The notes: a model not told the origin generated them from the sequence alone. A stretch of 64,000 bases of DNA from CAYNNQ01 sp964398785 (GCA_964398785.1 CAYNNQ010000005.1:31942-95941), one strand, 5' to 3'. Shown: positions 45,554 through 55,039, counted from the first letter of the stretch. Numbers and translations are program-made.

Positions 45554-45813
45554 TTCCTGGTGTCTTGGATAACCGCCCTGGCTATATTGGCATCATACAG
45601 TTCCAAGGGGTTATCCCCATGCTTGCTTTCATAAATTTCCACGGCCCTGTGGATCATATCCAGATCCAGCCACCCATGACGCTCCCAGACCTCCGGATAA
45701 TCCGCATTCCAAAGCCGGAACTCAATATCCCCCTCATCGTTTTCCCGGACATACATCCTTTCCTTCTTATTCGCCGGGTTGGGGTAATAGAAGCATTCCT
45801 TCTCATTTTGCAT
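45550..45813 (-). CDS. Small conserved unknown protein, coupled to the flavoprotein
   Basis: An 87-residue acidic protein with many Trp, Tyr and Glu residues (EGDIEFRLWNADYPEVWERH). No membrane segment or known motif. A GGAGG ribosome site and ATG 45813 are clear, and its stop overlaps the start of the flavoprotein gene (ATGA), so both are made together. It may be a small partner or regulator of the flavoprotein. Confidence 0.72.
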   Translation of the reverse strand: MQNEKECFYYPNPANKKERMYVRENDEGDIEFRLWNADYPEVWERHGWLDLDMIHRAVEIYESKHGDNPLELYDANIARAVIQDTRK

Positions 45814-45938
45814 TTCTTAATACCTCCAGTACTTGATTACCTTACGAACAGCAACACCCTCGAAAATTCTAGTATCGATTTGGCACTTGGATTACCCGTG
45901 CATGGCATTCACCCTGCTCCTTTTGACTATTTTCAGGG

Positions 45939-45963
45939 GCACTCAAAATATAATCTTGAGTGC
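45939..45963. repeat. Inverted repeat GCACTCAA / TTGAGTGC
   Basis: Eight base pairs around a nine-base centre in the 228-base gap between the small gene and caxA. It resembles half of a CIRCE operator (GCACTC / GAGTGC), but the spacing between those hexamers is 13 rather than 9, so it is listed as a plain inverted repeat. The rest of the gap shows nothing. Confidence 0.55.
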
Positions 45964-46041
45964 TATAAAAGATGGGAAAAAGCACAAAAAATCTATCTCC
46001 TACGCCAAAGCCCAATTTCTTCCCGGGACTGCTTATCCTGG

Positions 46042-46971
46042 TCAGCCTCCCATAAAATCTACACTCCAACGCAACAGATTTAGCCCCAGTAAAATCCCCC
46101 CTTCAGTCCTGGTGACCCCCCATCCCCTGCGCATGAAAAACAGAACCAGAAAAACCATGATCACTAATGTAGCCATACTGGGTATCGCCGAAGGAGAAAC
46201 ATCCAAAGGACGCAACAGACAAGTTAGGCCTAGCACCCCGGCAAAATTGAAAAAGTCGCTCCCCACCAGGTTGCCCACCAGCATATCGTTGCGCCCCTTC
46301 AAGGAGGCCCGAAGGCAGGTTATCAGCTCCGGAAGGGAGGTCCCCGTAGCCACAATGGTCACTCCAATTACCCAATCGCTCACACCGGCCATGCGGGCCA
46401 ATGCAGAGGCCCCCTCCACCATCCAGTGCCCTCCGGCGGCAACAAAGACAAAGCCCGTTATCAACCGCGGCCAATCATACCACGCGGCCTCCCGTTTCCC
46501 GGGAAGCTCGCCCTGTTCCGGCATTTTGCCCACGCGGGTAATCATGACCCAATTATAAACCACTAGAAAACCCAAAAGGACCACCCCGGATATCCAGCCC
46601 ATCTCCAGATCCCAGGCCAAGACCAAAACCAGTATGGTTGTCCCCCAAAGGAGCAGTCCGTCCCGATAAACCAGTGATCGGCTGGTAGACACCGGTTTTA
46701 TCAGGGCCATAAGCCCTAGAATAAGACCCAAATTAAAAATGTTCGAGCCCACAATATTGGAGAGGGAAATGTCTCCAAGCCCCTTGAAGGCTGCTGTTGC
46801 TGTGACCAAAAATTCTGGCAGGGACGTGCCCAGGGCCACGATGGTCAGCCCAATAACCAACTCGGAGAGATTTAGACGTCTGGCAATGGCCGAAGCGCTT
46901 TCCACGACCCAGTCCGCGCCGAACCACAAAAGTAAGGCGCTTATTAACACCAGAAAAATACTAAACAGCAT
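46042..46971 (-). CDS. Calcium/sodium antiporter of the CaCA family
   Basis: A 309-residue membrane protein with ten helices in two inverted halves. Each half has the alpha-repeat: GTSLPEFLVTATAAFKGLGD with GSNIFNLGLILG, and GTSLPELITCLRASLKGRND with GSDFFNFAGVLG. Glutamates in both GTSLPE motifs bind Ca2+. This is the YrbG/CaxA type of Na+/Ca2+ exchanger. Start: ATG 46971 lies six bases after GAGG, better than the ATG at 46977, which abuts it; either start overlaps the PP-loop gene. Confidence 0.9.
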   Translation of the reverse strand: MLFSIFLVLISALLLWFGADWVVESASAIARRLNLSELVIGLTIVALGTSLPEFLVTATAAFKGLGDISLSNIVGSNIFNLGLILGLMALIKPVSTSRSLVYRDGLLLWGTTILVLVLAWDLEMGWISGVVLLGFLVVYNWVMITRVGKMPEQGELPGKREAAWYDWPRLITGFVFVAAGGHWMVEGASALARMAGVSDWVIGVTIVATGTSLPELITCLRASLKGRNDMLVGNLVGSDFFNFAGVLGLTCLLRPLDVSPSAIPSMATLVIMVFLVLFFMRRGWGVTRTEGGILLGLNLLRWSVDFMGG

Positions 46972-48025
46972 GGACATCCTCTATACGCCCCGCGAACCTG
47001 TGTTTCCTTTCCGCATCCCACTGCGGCTCCGCCCATTGCACTGCCCCGGTGTCTCCGGGCCATACAGGCAAGCAATCCACCTCATCCCCCCTGCGGATTT
47101 CAACTTCCACGGCCCGCAGGGATTTTCTGGCTTTGGGCGCGAAAGAGGACATGAATGCCGCCGCACTCTGGACCACTTCCATGGGCCACTTCCCGGACAT
47201 GGGTCTGCCCACCGCCAGGGGCCCGGGAAACTGTTTCAGGGTAAACAGATAATCCTCCTCTGTGCTGCATTCAAACAGCTGTTCATTGTCCTCTTTGTTC
47301 CTTCCAATGCTCAACCAGTAGTTCCCGCTCCAGTATTGGCGGCCCCGGTTCGCCAAATAGAAATCCCGTACCTCGGGAGTACGAATGCCCTTATTCCCCA
47401 AAAGGGGCAGGTATCTCTGGGCGGAATGCTCCTGAGTCAAAAGGCATCCTCCCCCCGGAGTTGGTATCTCCTCGATTCCGAACTTTCCTGCCAGGGCCAA
47501 TTGGTCCTTGCGTCCCCGTCCGGAAATGGAGAAGAGTTTTTCCCGATCTACCCACCCCTGTTTTTCAGCGTGAGTGGGAGGGAGTAATCCAGCGCTCAAG
47601 GGGCGCAACAATATCTCCCGTACATCGGCCCTGCTGCGGATCAAAAATAAAGGGTTCTTTCTCTGGGACATGGGCCGCTGTCCCAAAACCTCCCCGGAAA
47701 TCACCAAACAGGCGTCCAGTTCATACATATATTTCCGGGCCTGCTGAAGCATGAAAATCTTGCAATCTATACACGGATTCAAGAACTTCCCCAGACCATG
47801 GGCCGGCCCCTGCAGAAACATCTGTATATATTCCGGTGAGACATCCACTGTGCGAATAGGCAGCCCATAGGTCTCCTCCCAATCCCGGACGAGTTCGGGA
47901 TGCCCGAAAAAGGGGGAAACAAAATGCAGGCCAATGACCTCCCAGCCCTGTTCCTGCATGATCTTGGCCGCCAGAATACTGTCCAGCCCCCCGGAAAAAA
48001 GTGAAACCGCTCTGTATTTGCTCAT
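46961..48025 (-). CDS. PP-loop ATPase of the tRNA-thiolation/MnmA-like group
   Basis: A 354-residue PP-loop enzyme. The adenylylation loop SLFSGGLDSILAAKIM is at the N-terminus; C-x2-C in NPCIDCKIFML and a third cysteine in GGGCLLTQE are placed like the catalytic and metal cysteines of ThiI/MnmA-type sulfurtransferases. It is not true MnmA: the order of domains differs, and the C-terminal region (QYWSGNYWLSIGRNKEDNEQL) resembles that of a separate Desulfovibrio-type family annotated as a thiouridylase-like protein. Exact tRNA position is unknown. It precedes the exchanger gene with a short overlap. Confidence 0.8.
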   Translation of the reverse strand: MSKYRAVSLFSGGLDSILAAKIMQEQGWEVIGLHFVSPFFGHPELVRDWEETYGLPIRTVDVSPEYIQMFLQGPAHGLGKFLNPCIDCKIFMLQQARKYMYELDACLVISGEVLGQRPMSQRKNPLFLIRSRADVREILLRPLSAGLLPPTHAEKQGWVDREKLFSISGRGRKDQLALAGKFGIEEIPTPGGGCLLTQEHSAQRYLPLLGNKGIRTPEVRDFYLANRGRQYWSGNYWLSIGRNKEDNEQLFECSTEEDYLFTLKQFPGPLAVGRPMSGKWPMEVVQSAAAFMSSFAPKARKSLRAVEVEIRRGDEVDCLPVWPGDTGAVQWAEPQWDAERKHRFAGRIEDVHAV

Positions 48026-48854
48026 AACGCTTCGTATCTGCCAGAATTAAACCCATCCGGCAAGGTGACAATACAGGAGGACAACAAACACATAACACGG
48101 ACCTGAAGCCCTTTTATTTCCCGGCAACCGTTGCCTTGACCAACATTTCCTGTCGCCTGGACGTTTGCCAGAGGGGTTTTAGCCGTAAAAAATTAGGTTT
48201 AGCTAAACAATAACACCCTAAGCACTATCCGAGTATGTCTCGGAAGAGAATCCCTGAACAATACATACACAGCAGTCTCCGCAAAGGATTTACATCTTCT
48301 CTCTTTACCTGCCGATTGCCTTGCTGCAAAGAGAAAAAGGCTGAAGTTAAATACGCAGAGCAAACCTTGTAAAAGGTTGAATTTACATAATACTTTCAGC
48401 TTAAAATTCAACACTGCCTGCAATATCATATTTTTTGCAGCCGCATCCAAACAGGCGAGCTTTAAATGCGCTGACGTGCATTAGCAGCCGTTCGCAAAAA
48501 ATACTATGGAAAACACTTGCACTTATGTGGATCTTTCCGGAAAATTTGTTAGATGTACCTAAAAATTCTTGACAGCAATTCCAATGTCTGATTTCAAGAG
48601 CACTTGGCGAAAACACTCCAGGTTCTGGGCATTGGCTGTGGCTTTCTTCGCCAGACCCTTTTGGGATGCTTTAAACGACAGGTCTGGCATTAAAATTTGT
48701 GTCTTTAGTGCCGAAAAATTTCAGGCGGAGGGAATACTAAGAATCCATTCCCTTCGTTGGGACCAACACATCATTAGAATCCTGCCAGCAGGCCAGGCTC
48801 GGAATATTAAATGGTTTGCCGCCCACATAGATTTTAAGGAGGGAGAACTTTAAA
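48026..48854. other. 829-base gene-free interval upstream of feoA
   Basis: No convincing gene on either strand. It holds the second copy of a degenerate repeat (separate entry), a GGGAAT / ATTCCC inverted repeat near 48729-48752, and TTGACA at 48569, which could start a promoter for feoAB although no good -10 box follows at 16-18 bases. A 19-bp Fur box was not seen. Confidence 0.5.
48346..48450 (+). repeat. Degenerate dispersed repeat, copy 2
   Basis: Matches 23468-23560 in several blocks in the same order (GCAGAGCAAACCTTGTAA, TTGAATTTAC, AACACTGCCTGCAA, TTTTTTGCAG-CGCAT), with a weaker central hairpin than copy 1. Confidence 0.55.
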
Positions 48855-49094
48855 ATGGGAAAAGAAATCGGTTTACGCCAGATGAAGGTTAACCAAAAGG
48901 CGAAAATCACCCGCGTACAGGCCCAGGGCGAACTGGGGAGGCGGATCCGAGACATGGGACTCGTGCCGGGAACGGAAATCCGCATTATGGGTCGGGCACC
49001 ACTGCGCGACCCGGTGGCCTTGAGGGTCATGGACTTCACTTTGAGCCTGCGCAACAATGAAGCCGACTATATAGAAGTCGAGGTGGAGCCATGA
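48855..49094 (+). CDS. feoA: Ferrous iron transport protein A
   Basis: A 79-residue SH3-like cytosolic protein that assists FeoB. LGRRIRDMGLVPGTEIRIMG is the family core. The AAGGAGGGAG ribosome site precedes ATG 48855. The gene overlaps feoB by four bases (ATGA). Confidence 0.94.
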   Translation: MGKEIGLRQMKVNQKAKITRVQAQGELGRRIRDMGLVPGTEIRIMGRAPLRDPVALRVMDFTLSLRNNEADYIEVEVEP

Positions 49095-51265
49095 GCGCTT
49101 TGCAGATAGATGTAGCTCTGGCAGGCAATCCCAATTCCGGCAAGACCACCTTGTTCAACGCCCTGACCGGTTCCCGGCAACACGTGGGCAACTATCCGGG
49201 CATAACCGTAGAGCAAAAAGAGGGTTACTCCCATGCCAATGGGGAGACCCTGCACTTCGTGGATCTCCCAGGCACCTATTCACTGACTGCCTATTCCCAG
49301 GAAGAATTAGTGGCCCGGAACATCCTGGCCGGGCACACTCCGCACATGGTGGTTGATGTGGTAAACGCCGGAGCCTTGGAGCGTAACCTGTATCTGGCCG
49401 TACAGATCATGGAGCTGGGACTGCCTCTGATACTGGCTTTGAACATGATGGACGAGATTCGCAGCAGGGGGCTGACCATAAACACCGAGCTTTTGTCCCG
49501 TCGCCTGGGGGCGCCCGTTGTGGAAACAGTGGCCAGGCAAGGTCTGGGGCAGAGTCTTTTAAAGCAAAAGATCCTTTCCGTAGCCCACCGCAACCGGGAG
49601 GAAAGCCAACCCCTGAATATATCCTATGGGCCGGACCTGGACCCGGTTCTGCAGAAAATGGTCCAGAAAATTGAGGATAACAGTTTTTTGACTTCCACCT
49701 ATCCTCCGCGGTGGATCGCCCTCAAATACTTGGAGGGAGACGAAGAGGTCCGGGCCAACGGATTATCCGAGGACCGCGAACTGGCGAGGGAACTAGAGGA
49801 AATAGCCGCAGATATTGCCGATCACTGCCAAAAAACCTTGAACACCTACCCGGAAGCGATAATCGCCGACTACCGCTACGGCTACATCTCTTCCCTGCTA
49901 AAGGACGTTATATCCAGAGACACCCACCAGGAAAGACTCCGTTTCTCGGACAGGATGGACAAGGTACTCACCCACAGGTTCCTGGGACCGATTATCATGG
50001 TCCTGGTCCTCTACGGGGTATATGAGGCCACCTTCTGGTTGGGGGAAGCGCCCATGGCCTGGCTGGGAGCCTTTTTTGACTGGCTAAAGCTCAATCTCGC
50101 GGGGATAATGCCGGATGGCCTTTTGCAGTCTCTGGTTATATCCGGGATAATCGACGGAGTAGGCGGAGTCCTTGGATTTGTTCCCCTGATCGCGGTCATG
50201 TTCTTGTGCGTCTCCTTTCTGGAAGATAGCGGATACATGGCCCGGGTGGCGTATATGCTGGACCGTATCTTCCGCATATTCGGTCTGCACGGATGCTCGG
50301 TAATGCCCTTCATAATCTCCGGAGGCATTGCAGGCGGCTGTGCGGTCCCCGGGGTCATGTCCACCCGTACCCTGCGCAGCCGCAAGGAAAAGTTAGCCAC
50401 GATGCTTACCGCCCCGTTCATGACCTGCGGGGCCAAGCTTCCCGTATTCCTGCTCCTGGCCGGGGTCTTCTTTGCTGAACATCAGGCCATGGTCTTGTTT
50501 TTGATCAGTCTGGCAGGCTGGTTTTTCGCCCTGTTGATTTCCCGGATTCTACGCTGGACGGTCATTAAAGGCCCCTCCACCCCTTTCGTGATGGAATTAC
50601 CTCCGTATCGCCTGCCTACAAGCAGAGGGATTCTCATCCATACCTGGGAAAGGGCATGGGAATACATCAAAAAGGCGGGAACTGTTATACTGGGCATATC
50701 CGTGCTCCTCTGGGCGGCAATGACTTTTCCGCAGCTACCGGATAAAAAAGTGCACAGTTTTGAGAACAAAATTTCCCGGGTGGAACAAAAAGCGGAACAG
50801 GGGGTTCTTCCCCAGCAAGAGGCCAAGGAAAAAATCCGGAGCATCCGCAAGGAGCTGGGCCAAAATAAACTTCGCCATTCCGTGGCCGGAAGGATGGGCA
50901 GCTGGCTGGAGCCTGTCACTTCACTGGCCGGATTCGACTGGAAAATGAACATATCTCTTATCGGCGGGTTTGCGGCCAAGGAGGTTATCATCTCCACCCT
51001 GGGTACGGCCTATTCCCTAGGGCAAATCCCCGCGGAAGGGCAGCCTTCTCTGGCCCGGAAAATTGCCGCTGATCCGGGGTGGAACACTGCAAAGGCTGTA
51101 AGCAGCATCCTTTTTATACTGCTTTACGCACCCTGTTTCGTAACTGTTGTAACCATAGCCAAAGAATCGGGGTCCTGGAAGTGGGCTGGCTTTGGATTGA
51201 TCTTCAACACTTTAGTGGCTTATATTTTGGCCGTTTCCGTCTATCAGAGCCTGCTTTTGTTCTAG
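49091..51265 (+). CDS. feoB: Ferrous iron transporter B
   Basis: A 724-residue Fe2+ transporter with a cytosolic GTPase. G1 is GNPNSGKTTLFN (13-24), G3 is DLPGTYSL, G4 is NMMDE; a helical spacer (about 170-270) leads to the membrane part with gate motifs GCSVMPFIISGG and TCGAKLPVFLLLAG, the two core cysteines thought to line the path. The large loop between helices (about 555-600) is charged. It is a single-chain, full-length protein with feoA but without feoC. Ferrous iron uptake fits an anaerobe. Confidence 0.96.
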   Translation: MSALQIDVALAGNPNSGKTTLFNALTGSRQHVGNYPGITVEQKEGYSHANGETLHFVDLPGTYSLTAYSQEELVARNILAGHTPHMVVDVVNAGALERNLYLAVQIMELGLPLILALNMMDEIRSRGLTINTELLSRRLGAPVVETVARQGLGQSLLKQKILSVAHRNREESQPLNISYGPDLDPVLQKMVQKIEDNSFLTSTYPPRWIALKYLEGDEEVRANGLSEDRELARELEEIAADIADHCQKTLNTYPEAIIADYRYGYISSLLKDVISRDTHQERLRFSDRMDKVLTHRFLGPIIMVLVLYGVYEATFWLGEAPMAWLGAFFDWLKLNLAGIMPDGLLQSLVISGIIDGVGGVLGFVPLIAVMFLCVSFLEDSGYMARVAYMLDRIFRIFGLHGCSVMPFIISGGIAGGCAVPGVMSTRTLRSRKEKLATMLTAPFMTCGAKLPVFLLLAGVFFAEHQAMVLFLISLAGWFFALLISRILRWTVIKGPSTPFVMELPPYRLPTSRGILIHTWERAWEYIKKAGTVILGISVLLWAAMTFPQLPDKKVHSFENKISRVEQKAEQGVLPQQEAKEKIRSIRKELGQNKLRHSVAGRMGSWLEPVTSLAGFDWKMNISLIGGFAAKEVIISTLGTAYSLGQIPAEGQPSLARKIAADPGWNTAKAVSSILFILLYAPCFVTVVTIAKESGSWKWAGFGLIFNTLVAYILAVSVYQSLLLF

Positions 51266-51300
51266 GTTTTACCCGGGAGCTTAAGTTCCCGGGCAAAACC
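51265..51300 (+). terminator. Terminator-like hairpin after feoB
   Basis: GGTTTTaCCCGGGA and TCCCGGGcAAAACC form a long stem with one mismatch right at the feoB stop codon. There is only a weak T-rich tail (TGTT). A second stem based on CCCCGT / ACGGGG follows at about 51314-51353, close to the end of serS, which converges on it. Confidence 0.6.
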
Positions 51301-51346
51301 TGTTCCAATCCTAGCCCCGTGGGCTTCTTTAACTGCGAAGCGGGAG

Positions 51347-52621
51347 CTACGGGGATATATATGACACCCCCCCCATGTACGGCTGCAAAGCCTCCGGAAT
51401 AGCTATACTCCCGTCCTTTTGCTGGTAATTTTCCAAAATGGCCACCAGGGTCCTCCCCACGGCCAGTCCGGATCCGTTCAACACATGCACGAATCTTTTC
51501 TTCCCTCCGCCGGAAGGCGCAAAGCGAATATTCCCCCGTCTGGCCTGGAAATCCTCGCAATTGGAGCAGGAGGATATTTCCCGGAATTTTTCCTGGCCGG
51601 GCAGCCAAACCTCGATATCGTAAGTCTTGGCTGCGGAAAACCCGATATCCCCGCCGCACAGGGAGACCACCCTGTAGGGCAGCCCTAGTTTCTGAAGGAT
51701 TACTTCGGCATGCCCGGTCATTGTTTCCAGTTCGGTGTAGGAATCCTCGGGCCGGGTAAAACGGACTATTTCCACCTTGTTAAATTGATGCTGCCTGATC
51801 ATGCCCCGGGTGTCCTTGCCATAGGAACCGGCTTCGGATCGAAAGCAGGGGGTGCAAGCGACGTATTTGATGGGCAATTCCTCCCCTTTTATTGTCTCCT
51901 CGCGGTGGATATTTATAACCGGCACCTCTGCAGTAGGAATCAGAAAATAATCCCAGCCTTCCAGTTTGAATAAATCCTCCTCGAATTTGGGCAACTGCCC
52001 AGTAGCCACCAGACTGTCCCCATTGGCTATATACGGCGGGAGGACTTCTGTATATCCATGTTCCAGAGTCTGCACATCAAGCATGAAACTGATCAAGGCC
52101 CTCTCAAGTCTAGAGGCCCAGCCACGATAAAGTACAAATCGGCTGCCCGTGATCTTAGCCGCCCTCTCAAAATCTAGCCCCCTCAGACTAGGGCCGATTT
52201 CCCAGTGTGCTCCAGGCTCAAAAGAAAAACGCGGTTTTTGGCCCCAGCGTCTTTCCTCCCGGTTATCCTCCTCATCCTTACCCTCCGGCACGCTTTCGTG
52301 GGGGATATTGGGAATAGCCAGGACCCACTCCCGAACGTCCTGCTCCACTTCTTTGAGTTCTTTGTCCAGTTCCTTTATACGGGAGGACAAATCCCCCAGG
52401 TCTGCAATCAAGTCCTCTACTAGCTCATTATTCCGCTTACGCCGGGCCACTTCTTCAGAAGCCTTGTTCCGCCTGCTCTTCAGTTCCTCTACCTCCTGAA
52501 CCAACGCCCGACGCTTCTGATCCAAGCGTTTGTATTCATCCATATCCAAATCAAAATGCCGCTTGGCCAAAGCGGCCTCAACCGTGGTAATATTATTGCG
52601 AATAAACTTGATATCCAGCAT
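51347..52621 (-). CDS. serS: Seryl-tRNA synthetase
   Basis: A 424-residue class II synthetase. An N-terminal coiled-coil arm (about 25-105, DMDEYKRLDQKRRALVQEVE) reaches the tRNA-Ser long arm. Catalytic motif 2 appears as ACTPCFRSEAGSYGKDTRGM and motif 3 as LNGSGLAVGRTLVAILENYQ. The start MLDIKFIRNN is the usual N-terminus and AAGGAGAG precedes it. Full length. It is divergent from groESL; no T-box leader was recognised. Confidence 0.97.
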   Translation of the reverse strand: MLDIKFIRNNITTVEAALAKRHFDLDMDEYKRLDQKRRALVQEVEELKSRRNKASEEVARRKRNNELVEDLIADLGDLSSRIKELDKELKEVEQDVREWVLAIPNIPHESVPEGKDEEDNREERRWGQKPRFSFEPGAHWEIGPSLRGLDFERAAKITGSRFVLYRGWASRLERALISFMLDVQTLEHGYTEVLPPYIANGDSLVATGQLPKFEEDLFKLEGWDYFLIPTAEVPVINIHREETIKGEELPIKYVACTPCFRSEAGSYGKDTRGMIRQHQFNKVEIVRFTRPEDSYTELETMTGHAEVILQKLGLPYRVVSLCGGDIGFSAAKTYDIEVWLPGQEKFREISSCSNCEDFQARRGNIRFAPSGGGKKRFVHVLNGSGLAVGRTLVAILENYQQKDGSIAIPEALQPYMGGVSYISP

Positions 52622-52820
52622 TTTTATTTCTCTCCTTGCCGTACGGGTTCAAGCGCAGCACAATGCGTGCCCAAATCTTTTTCCTTTGTCAAAAGGGTTC
52701 TTTGCAACAACAGACAAAAATAAAATTTTTTTTCCTTCCTCCCTCTTGACTACCGTTCATTGCGACTTATCAATTATACGTCTTGGGCAAAACCGTAAAA
52801 GGAACAGATAGCTTCTTTTG

Positions 52821-52861
52821 ATAGCACTCCCCCTTGACGAGTGCTAAACAGTGCTTACAAT
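52821..52861 (+). promoter_or_regulatory. CIRCE operator overlapping the groESL promoter
   Basis: TAGCACTC, nine bases, GAGTGCTAA (52822-52847) matches the CIRCE consensus TTAGCACTC-N9-GAGTGCTAA at all but the first base. TTGACG (52834-52839), 16 bases and TACAAT (52856-52861) form a sigma-70-type promoter; its -35 box lies inside the operator. HrcA would therefore block RNA polymerase directly. No hrcA gene is in this window. Confidence 0.92.
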
Positions 52862-52897
52862 TAGCAAATCGAAAAAACAATTTATGGAGGTAGCATT

Positions 52898-53185
52898 ATG
52901 AATCTGAGTCCTTTGCACGATCGTGTATTGGTCAAACGCCTGGAAGAGGAAGAAGTAACCAAGGGCGGAATTATAATCCCGGATACGGCCAAGGAAAAGC
53001 CGATCAAAGGGGAAATTATTGCCGCCGGTCCCGGGAAAACCACTGATGAGGGTAAAACCATACCCATGAGTGTTAAGGAAGGGGACAATATCCTGTTCAA
53101 CAAATACGCCGGAACGGAAATCAAGATTGACGGCGTGGAACACTTGGTAATGCGGGAAGACGACATCCTGGCCAAAATCAATTAA
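52898..53185 (+). CDS. groS: Co-chaperonin GroES
   Basis: A 95-residue GroES. Typical blocks are LHDRVLVKRLEEEEVTKGGI, GGIIIPDTAKEKP with the mobile loop, and YAGTEIKIDGVEHLVMREDDIL. Seven subunits cap GroEL. GGAGG precedes ATG 52898. The gene is 54 bases ahead of groL and under the CIRCE promoter. Confidence 0.97.
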   Translation: MNLSPLHDRVLVKRLEEEEVTKGGIIIPDTAKEKPIKGEIIAAGPGKTTDEGKTIPMSVKEGDNILFNKYAGTEIKIDGVEHLVMREDDILAKIN

Positions 53186-53239
53186 TCCCTATTCTGCTAA
53201 AAACTGAAGAAAGCAACCTATTCTCAAGGAGGTCGAATA

Positions 53240-54889
53240 ATGTCTGCTAAAGAAATCAAATTTGATGTAAAAGCCCGCGAAAAGCTGCAGCTGGGCGTGG
53301 ACCAACTGGCGGAAGCGGTAAAAGTAACGCTGGGCCCGCGCGGTCGTAACGTAGTTATAGAAAAATCCTTTGGCTCCCCGACCATCACCAAGGACGGAGT
53401 AACCGTGGCCAAAGAGATCGAGCTTGAGGACAAGTTCGAAAACATGGGTGCGCAGATGGTCAACGAAGTGGCCAGCAAGACAAGTGATATCGCTGGTGAC
53501 GGGACAACCACAGCCACTGTTTTGGCCCAGTCCATTTTCAAGGAGGGACTCAAGCTGGTAACCGCCGGGCGCAATCCCATGTCCATCAAACGGGGAATCG
53601 ACAAGGCAGTGGAAGCCATTGTCTCCGAACTTGAACAAGTGACCACCCCCACCCGCGATCAGAAGGAAATCGCACAGGTAGGAACCATCTCCGCGAATAG
53701 CGATGCCACTGTGGGCAACATCATTGCCGAAGCCATGAACAAGGTGGGCAAGGAAGGCGTTATCACCGTGGAAGAGGCCAAGGGCCTGGAGACAAACCTG
53801 GACGTGGTCGAGGGCATGCAATTTGATCGCGGCTATCAATCCCCGTACTTCGTAACGGATAATGAAAAAATGGTTTGCGAGCTGGAGGATCCTCAGATCC
53901 TTATCTGCGATAAAAAGATCTCCAACATGAAGGAACTGCTCCCCATCTTGGAGCAGGTGGCCAAAATGAACAAGCCCCTGCTTATTATCGCCGAGGATCT
54001 GGAAGGCGAAGCCCTGGCCACGCTGGTAGTGAACAAGCTGCGCGGCACCTTGAATGTATCCGCGGTAAAGGCCCCTGGATTCGGCGAGAGGCGTAAGGCC
54101 ATGCTGCAGGACATCGCCACCCTCACCGGCGGACAGGTAGTCTCCGAGGATGTAGGCATAAACCTGGAAAACATTACCGTAAATGAACTCGGAACCGCCA
54201 AGCGGATCAACATAGACAAGGAAAACACCACCATTGTCAGCGGTGGCGGCAATTCCGAGGACATCAAGGCCCGCGTAAAACAACTGCGGACCGAGATCGA
54301 TGAAACCACCTCCGACTACGATCGGGAAAAGCTGCAGGAGCGCTTGGCCAAGCTCGTGGGCGGTGTGGCCGTCATCAATGTAGGTGCGGCAACAGAGACC
54401 GAAATGAAGGAAAAGAAGGCCCGTGTTGAAGACGCCCTGAATGCTACCCGCGCGGCTGTGGAAGAAGGCATTGTCGCTGGCGGCGGCGTAACCTTTATCC
54501 ATTCCCTGAAAGCCCTGGACAAGGTCAAGGCAGCTGATGACGATGAAACCTCCGGAGTCGGAGTGGTTCGTGCGGCAATCCAGGATCCGCTGCGCCAGAT
54601 TTGCCAGAATGCCGGTTACGAGGGTTCTCTCATCATTGAAAAGATCAAGGAAACCAGCAAGAAAAACGAGGGCTTCAACGCCTCTACCGGCGAATACGAA
54701 GACCTGGTCAAATCCGGAGTGATCGACCCCAAGAAGGTAAGCCGGATTGCTTTGCAGAATGCGGCTTCCGTATCCTCCCTGCTTCTGACCACGGAAGCGG
54801 CTATTGCCGAGAAACCGGACGACAACGACAAAGGCGGCGGCGGTGCCCCCGGCATGGGTGGCATGGGCGGAATGGGCGGAATGTACTAA
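53240..54889 (+). CDS. groL: Chaperonin GroEL
   Basis: A 549-residue chaperonin. ATP site DGTTTATVLAQ, start AKEIKFDVKAREKL, GPRGRNVVIEKSFGSPTITKDGVTVAKEIEL, and the C-terminal Gly-Met tail (GMGGMGGMGGMY) are all typical. It folds proteins together with GroES in the cytoplasm. AAGGAGG precedes ATG 53240. A strong terminator follows. Codon use is highly biased, as usual for this gene, which leaves long spurious frames on the other strand. Confidence 0.98.
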   Translation: MSAKEIKFDVKAREKLQLGVDQLAEAVKVTLGPRGRNVVIEKSFGSPTITKDGVTVAKEIELEDKFENMGAQMVNEVASKTSDIAGDGTTTATVLAQSIFKEGLKLVTAGRNPMSIKRGIDKAVEAIVSELEQVTTPTRDQKEIAQVGTISANSDATVGNIIAEAMNKVGKEGVITVEEAKGLETNLDVVEGMQFDRGYQSPYFVTDNEKMVCELEDPQILICDKKISNMKELLPILEQVAKMNKPLLIIAEDLEGEALATLVVNKLRGTLNVSAVKAPGFGERRKAMLQDIATLTGGQVVSEDVGINLENITVNELGTAKRINIDKENTTIVSGGGNSEDIKARVKQLRTEIDETTSDYDREKLQERLAKLVGGVAVINVGAATETEMKEKKARVEDALNATRAAVEEGIVAGGGVTFIHSLKALDKVKAADDDETSGVGVVRAAIQDPLRQICQNAGYEGSLIIEKIKETSKKNEGFNASTGEYEDLVKSGVIDPKKVSRIALQNAASVSSLLLTTEAAIAEKPDDNDKGGGGAPGMGGMGGMGGMY

Positions 54890-54910
54890 GCCCTTTCCCT
54901 CGCCGACCAT

Positions 54911-55039
54911 AAAGGCACCATATATACAAAGCCGGGTCTCCAAAGAGGCCCGGCTTTTTTTGTATTTGGGATAATAACGCTGTGTCCCCGGCATACACAA
55001 CGGGCAATTTTGACCACGAAGAGCTCGAAGAGCACGAAG
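54911..55039 (+). repeat. Duplicated block, copy 1 (groESL terminator and following sequence)
   Basis: These bases recur at 56102-56227 with about 90% identity: terminator hairpin, ATTGGGATAATAA-type spacer, CCGGCATACACAACGGGCAATTTT and CCACGAAGAGCTCGAAGAG. The copies enclose MITE G and a toxin-antitoxin pair. Confidence 0.82.
54928..54962 (+). terminator. Terminator of groESL
   Basis: AAAGCCGGGTCTC and GAGGCCCGGCTTT form a stem followed by seven T bases. A near copy, with 120 bases of flanking sequence, recurs at 56120-56155. Confidence 0.92.

Noticed and set aside
45939..45963. Second CIRCE operator
   Set aside because: GCACTC and GAGTGC are 13 bases apart instead of 9, and no heat-shock gene follows.
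45833..46558. A 241-codon plus-strand frame overlapping the exchanger gene
   Set aside because: It runs antisense through the conserved GTSLPE region of a certain gene and is rich in Pro, Thr and Arg without structure.
48569..48853. A 94-codon frame just upstream of feoA
   Set aside because: No ribosome site and no family; it crosses the feoA leader.
52622..52820. T-box leader of serS
   Set aside because: No T-box consensus, antiterminator or specifier loop could be seen.
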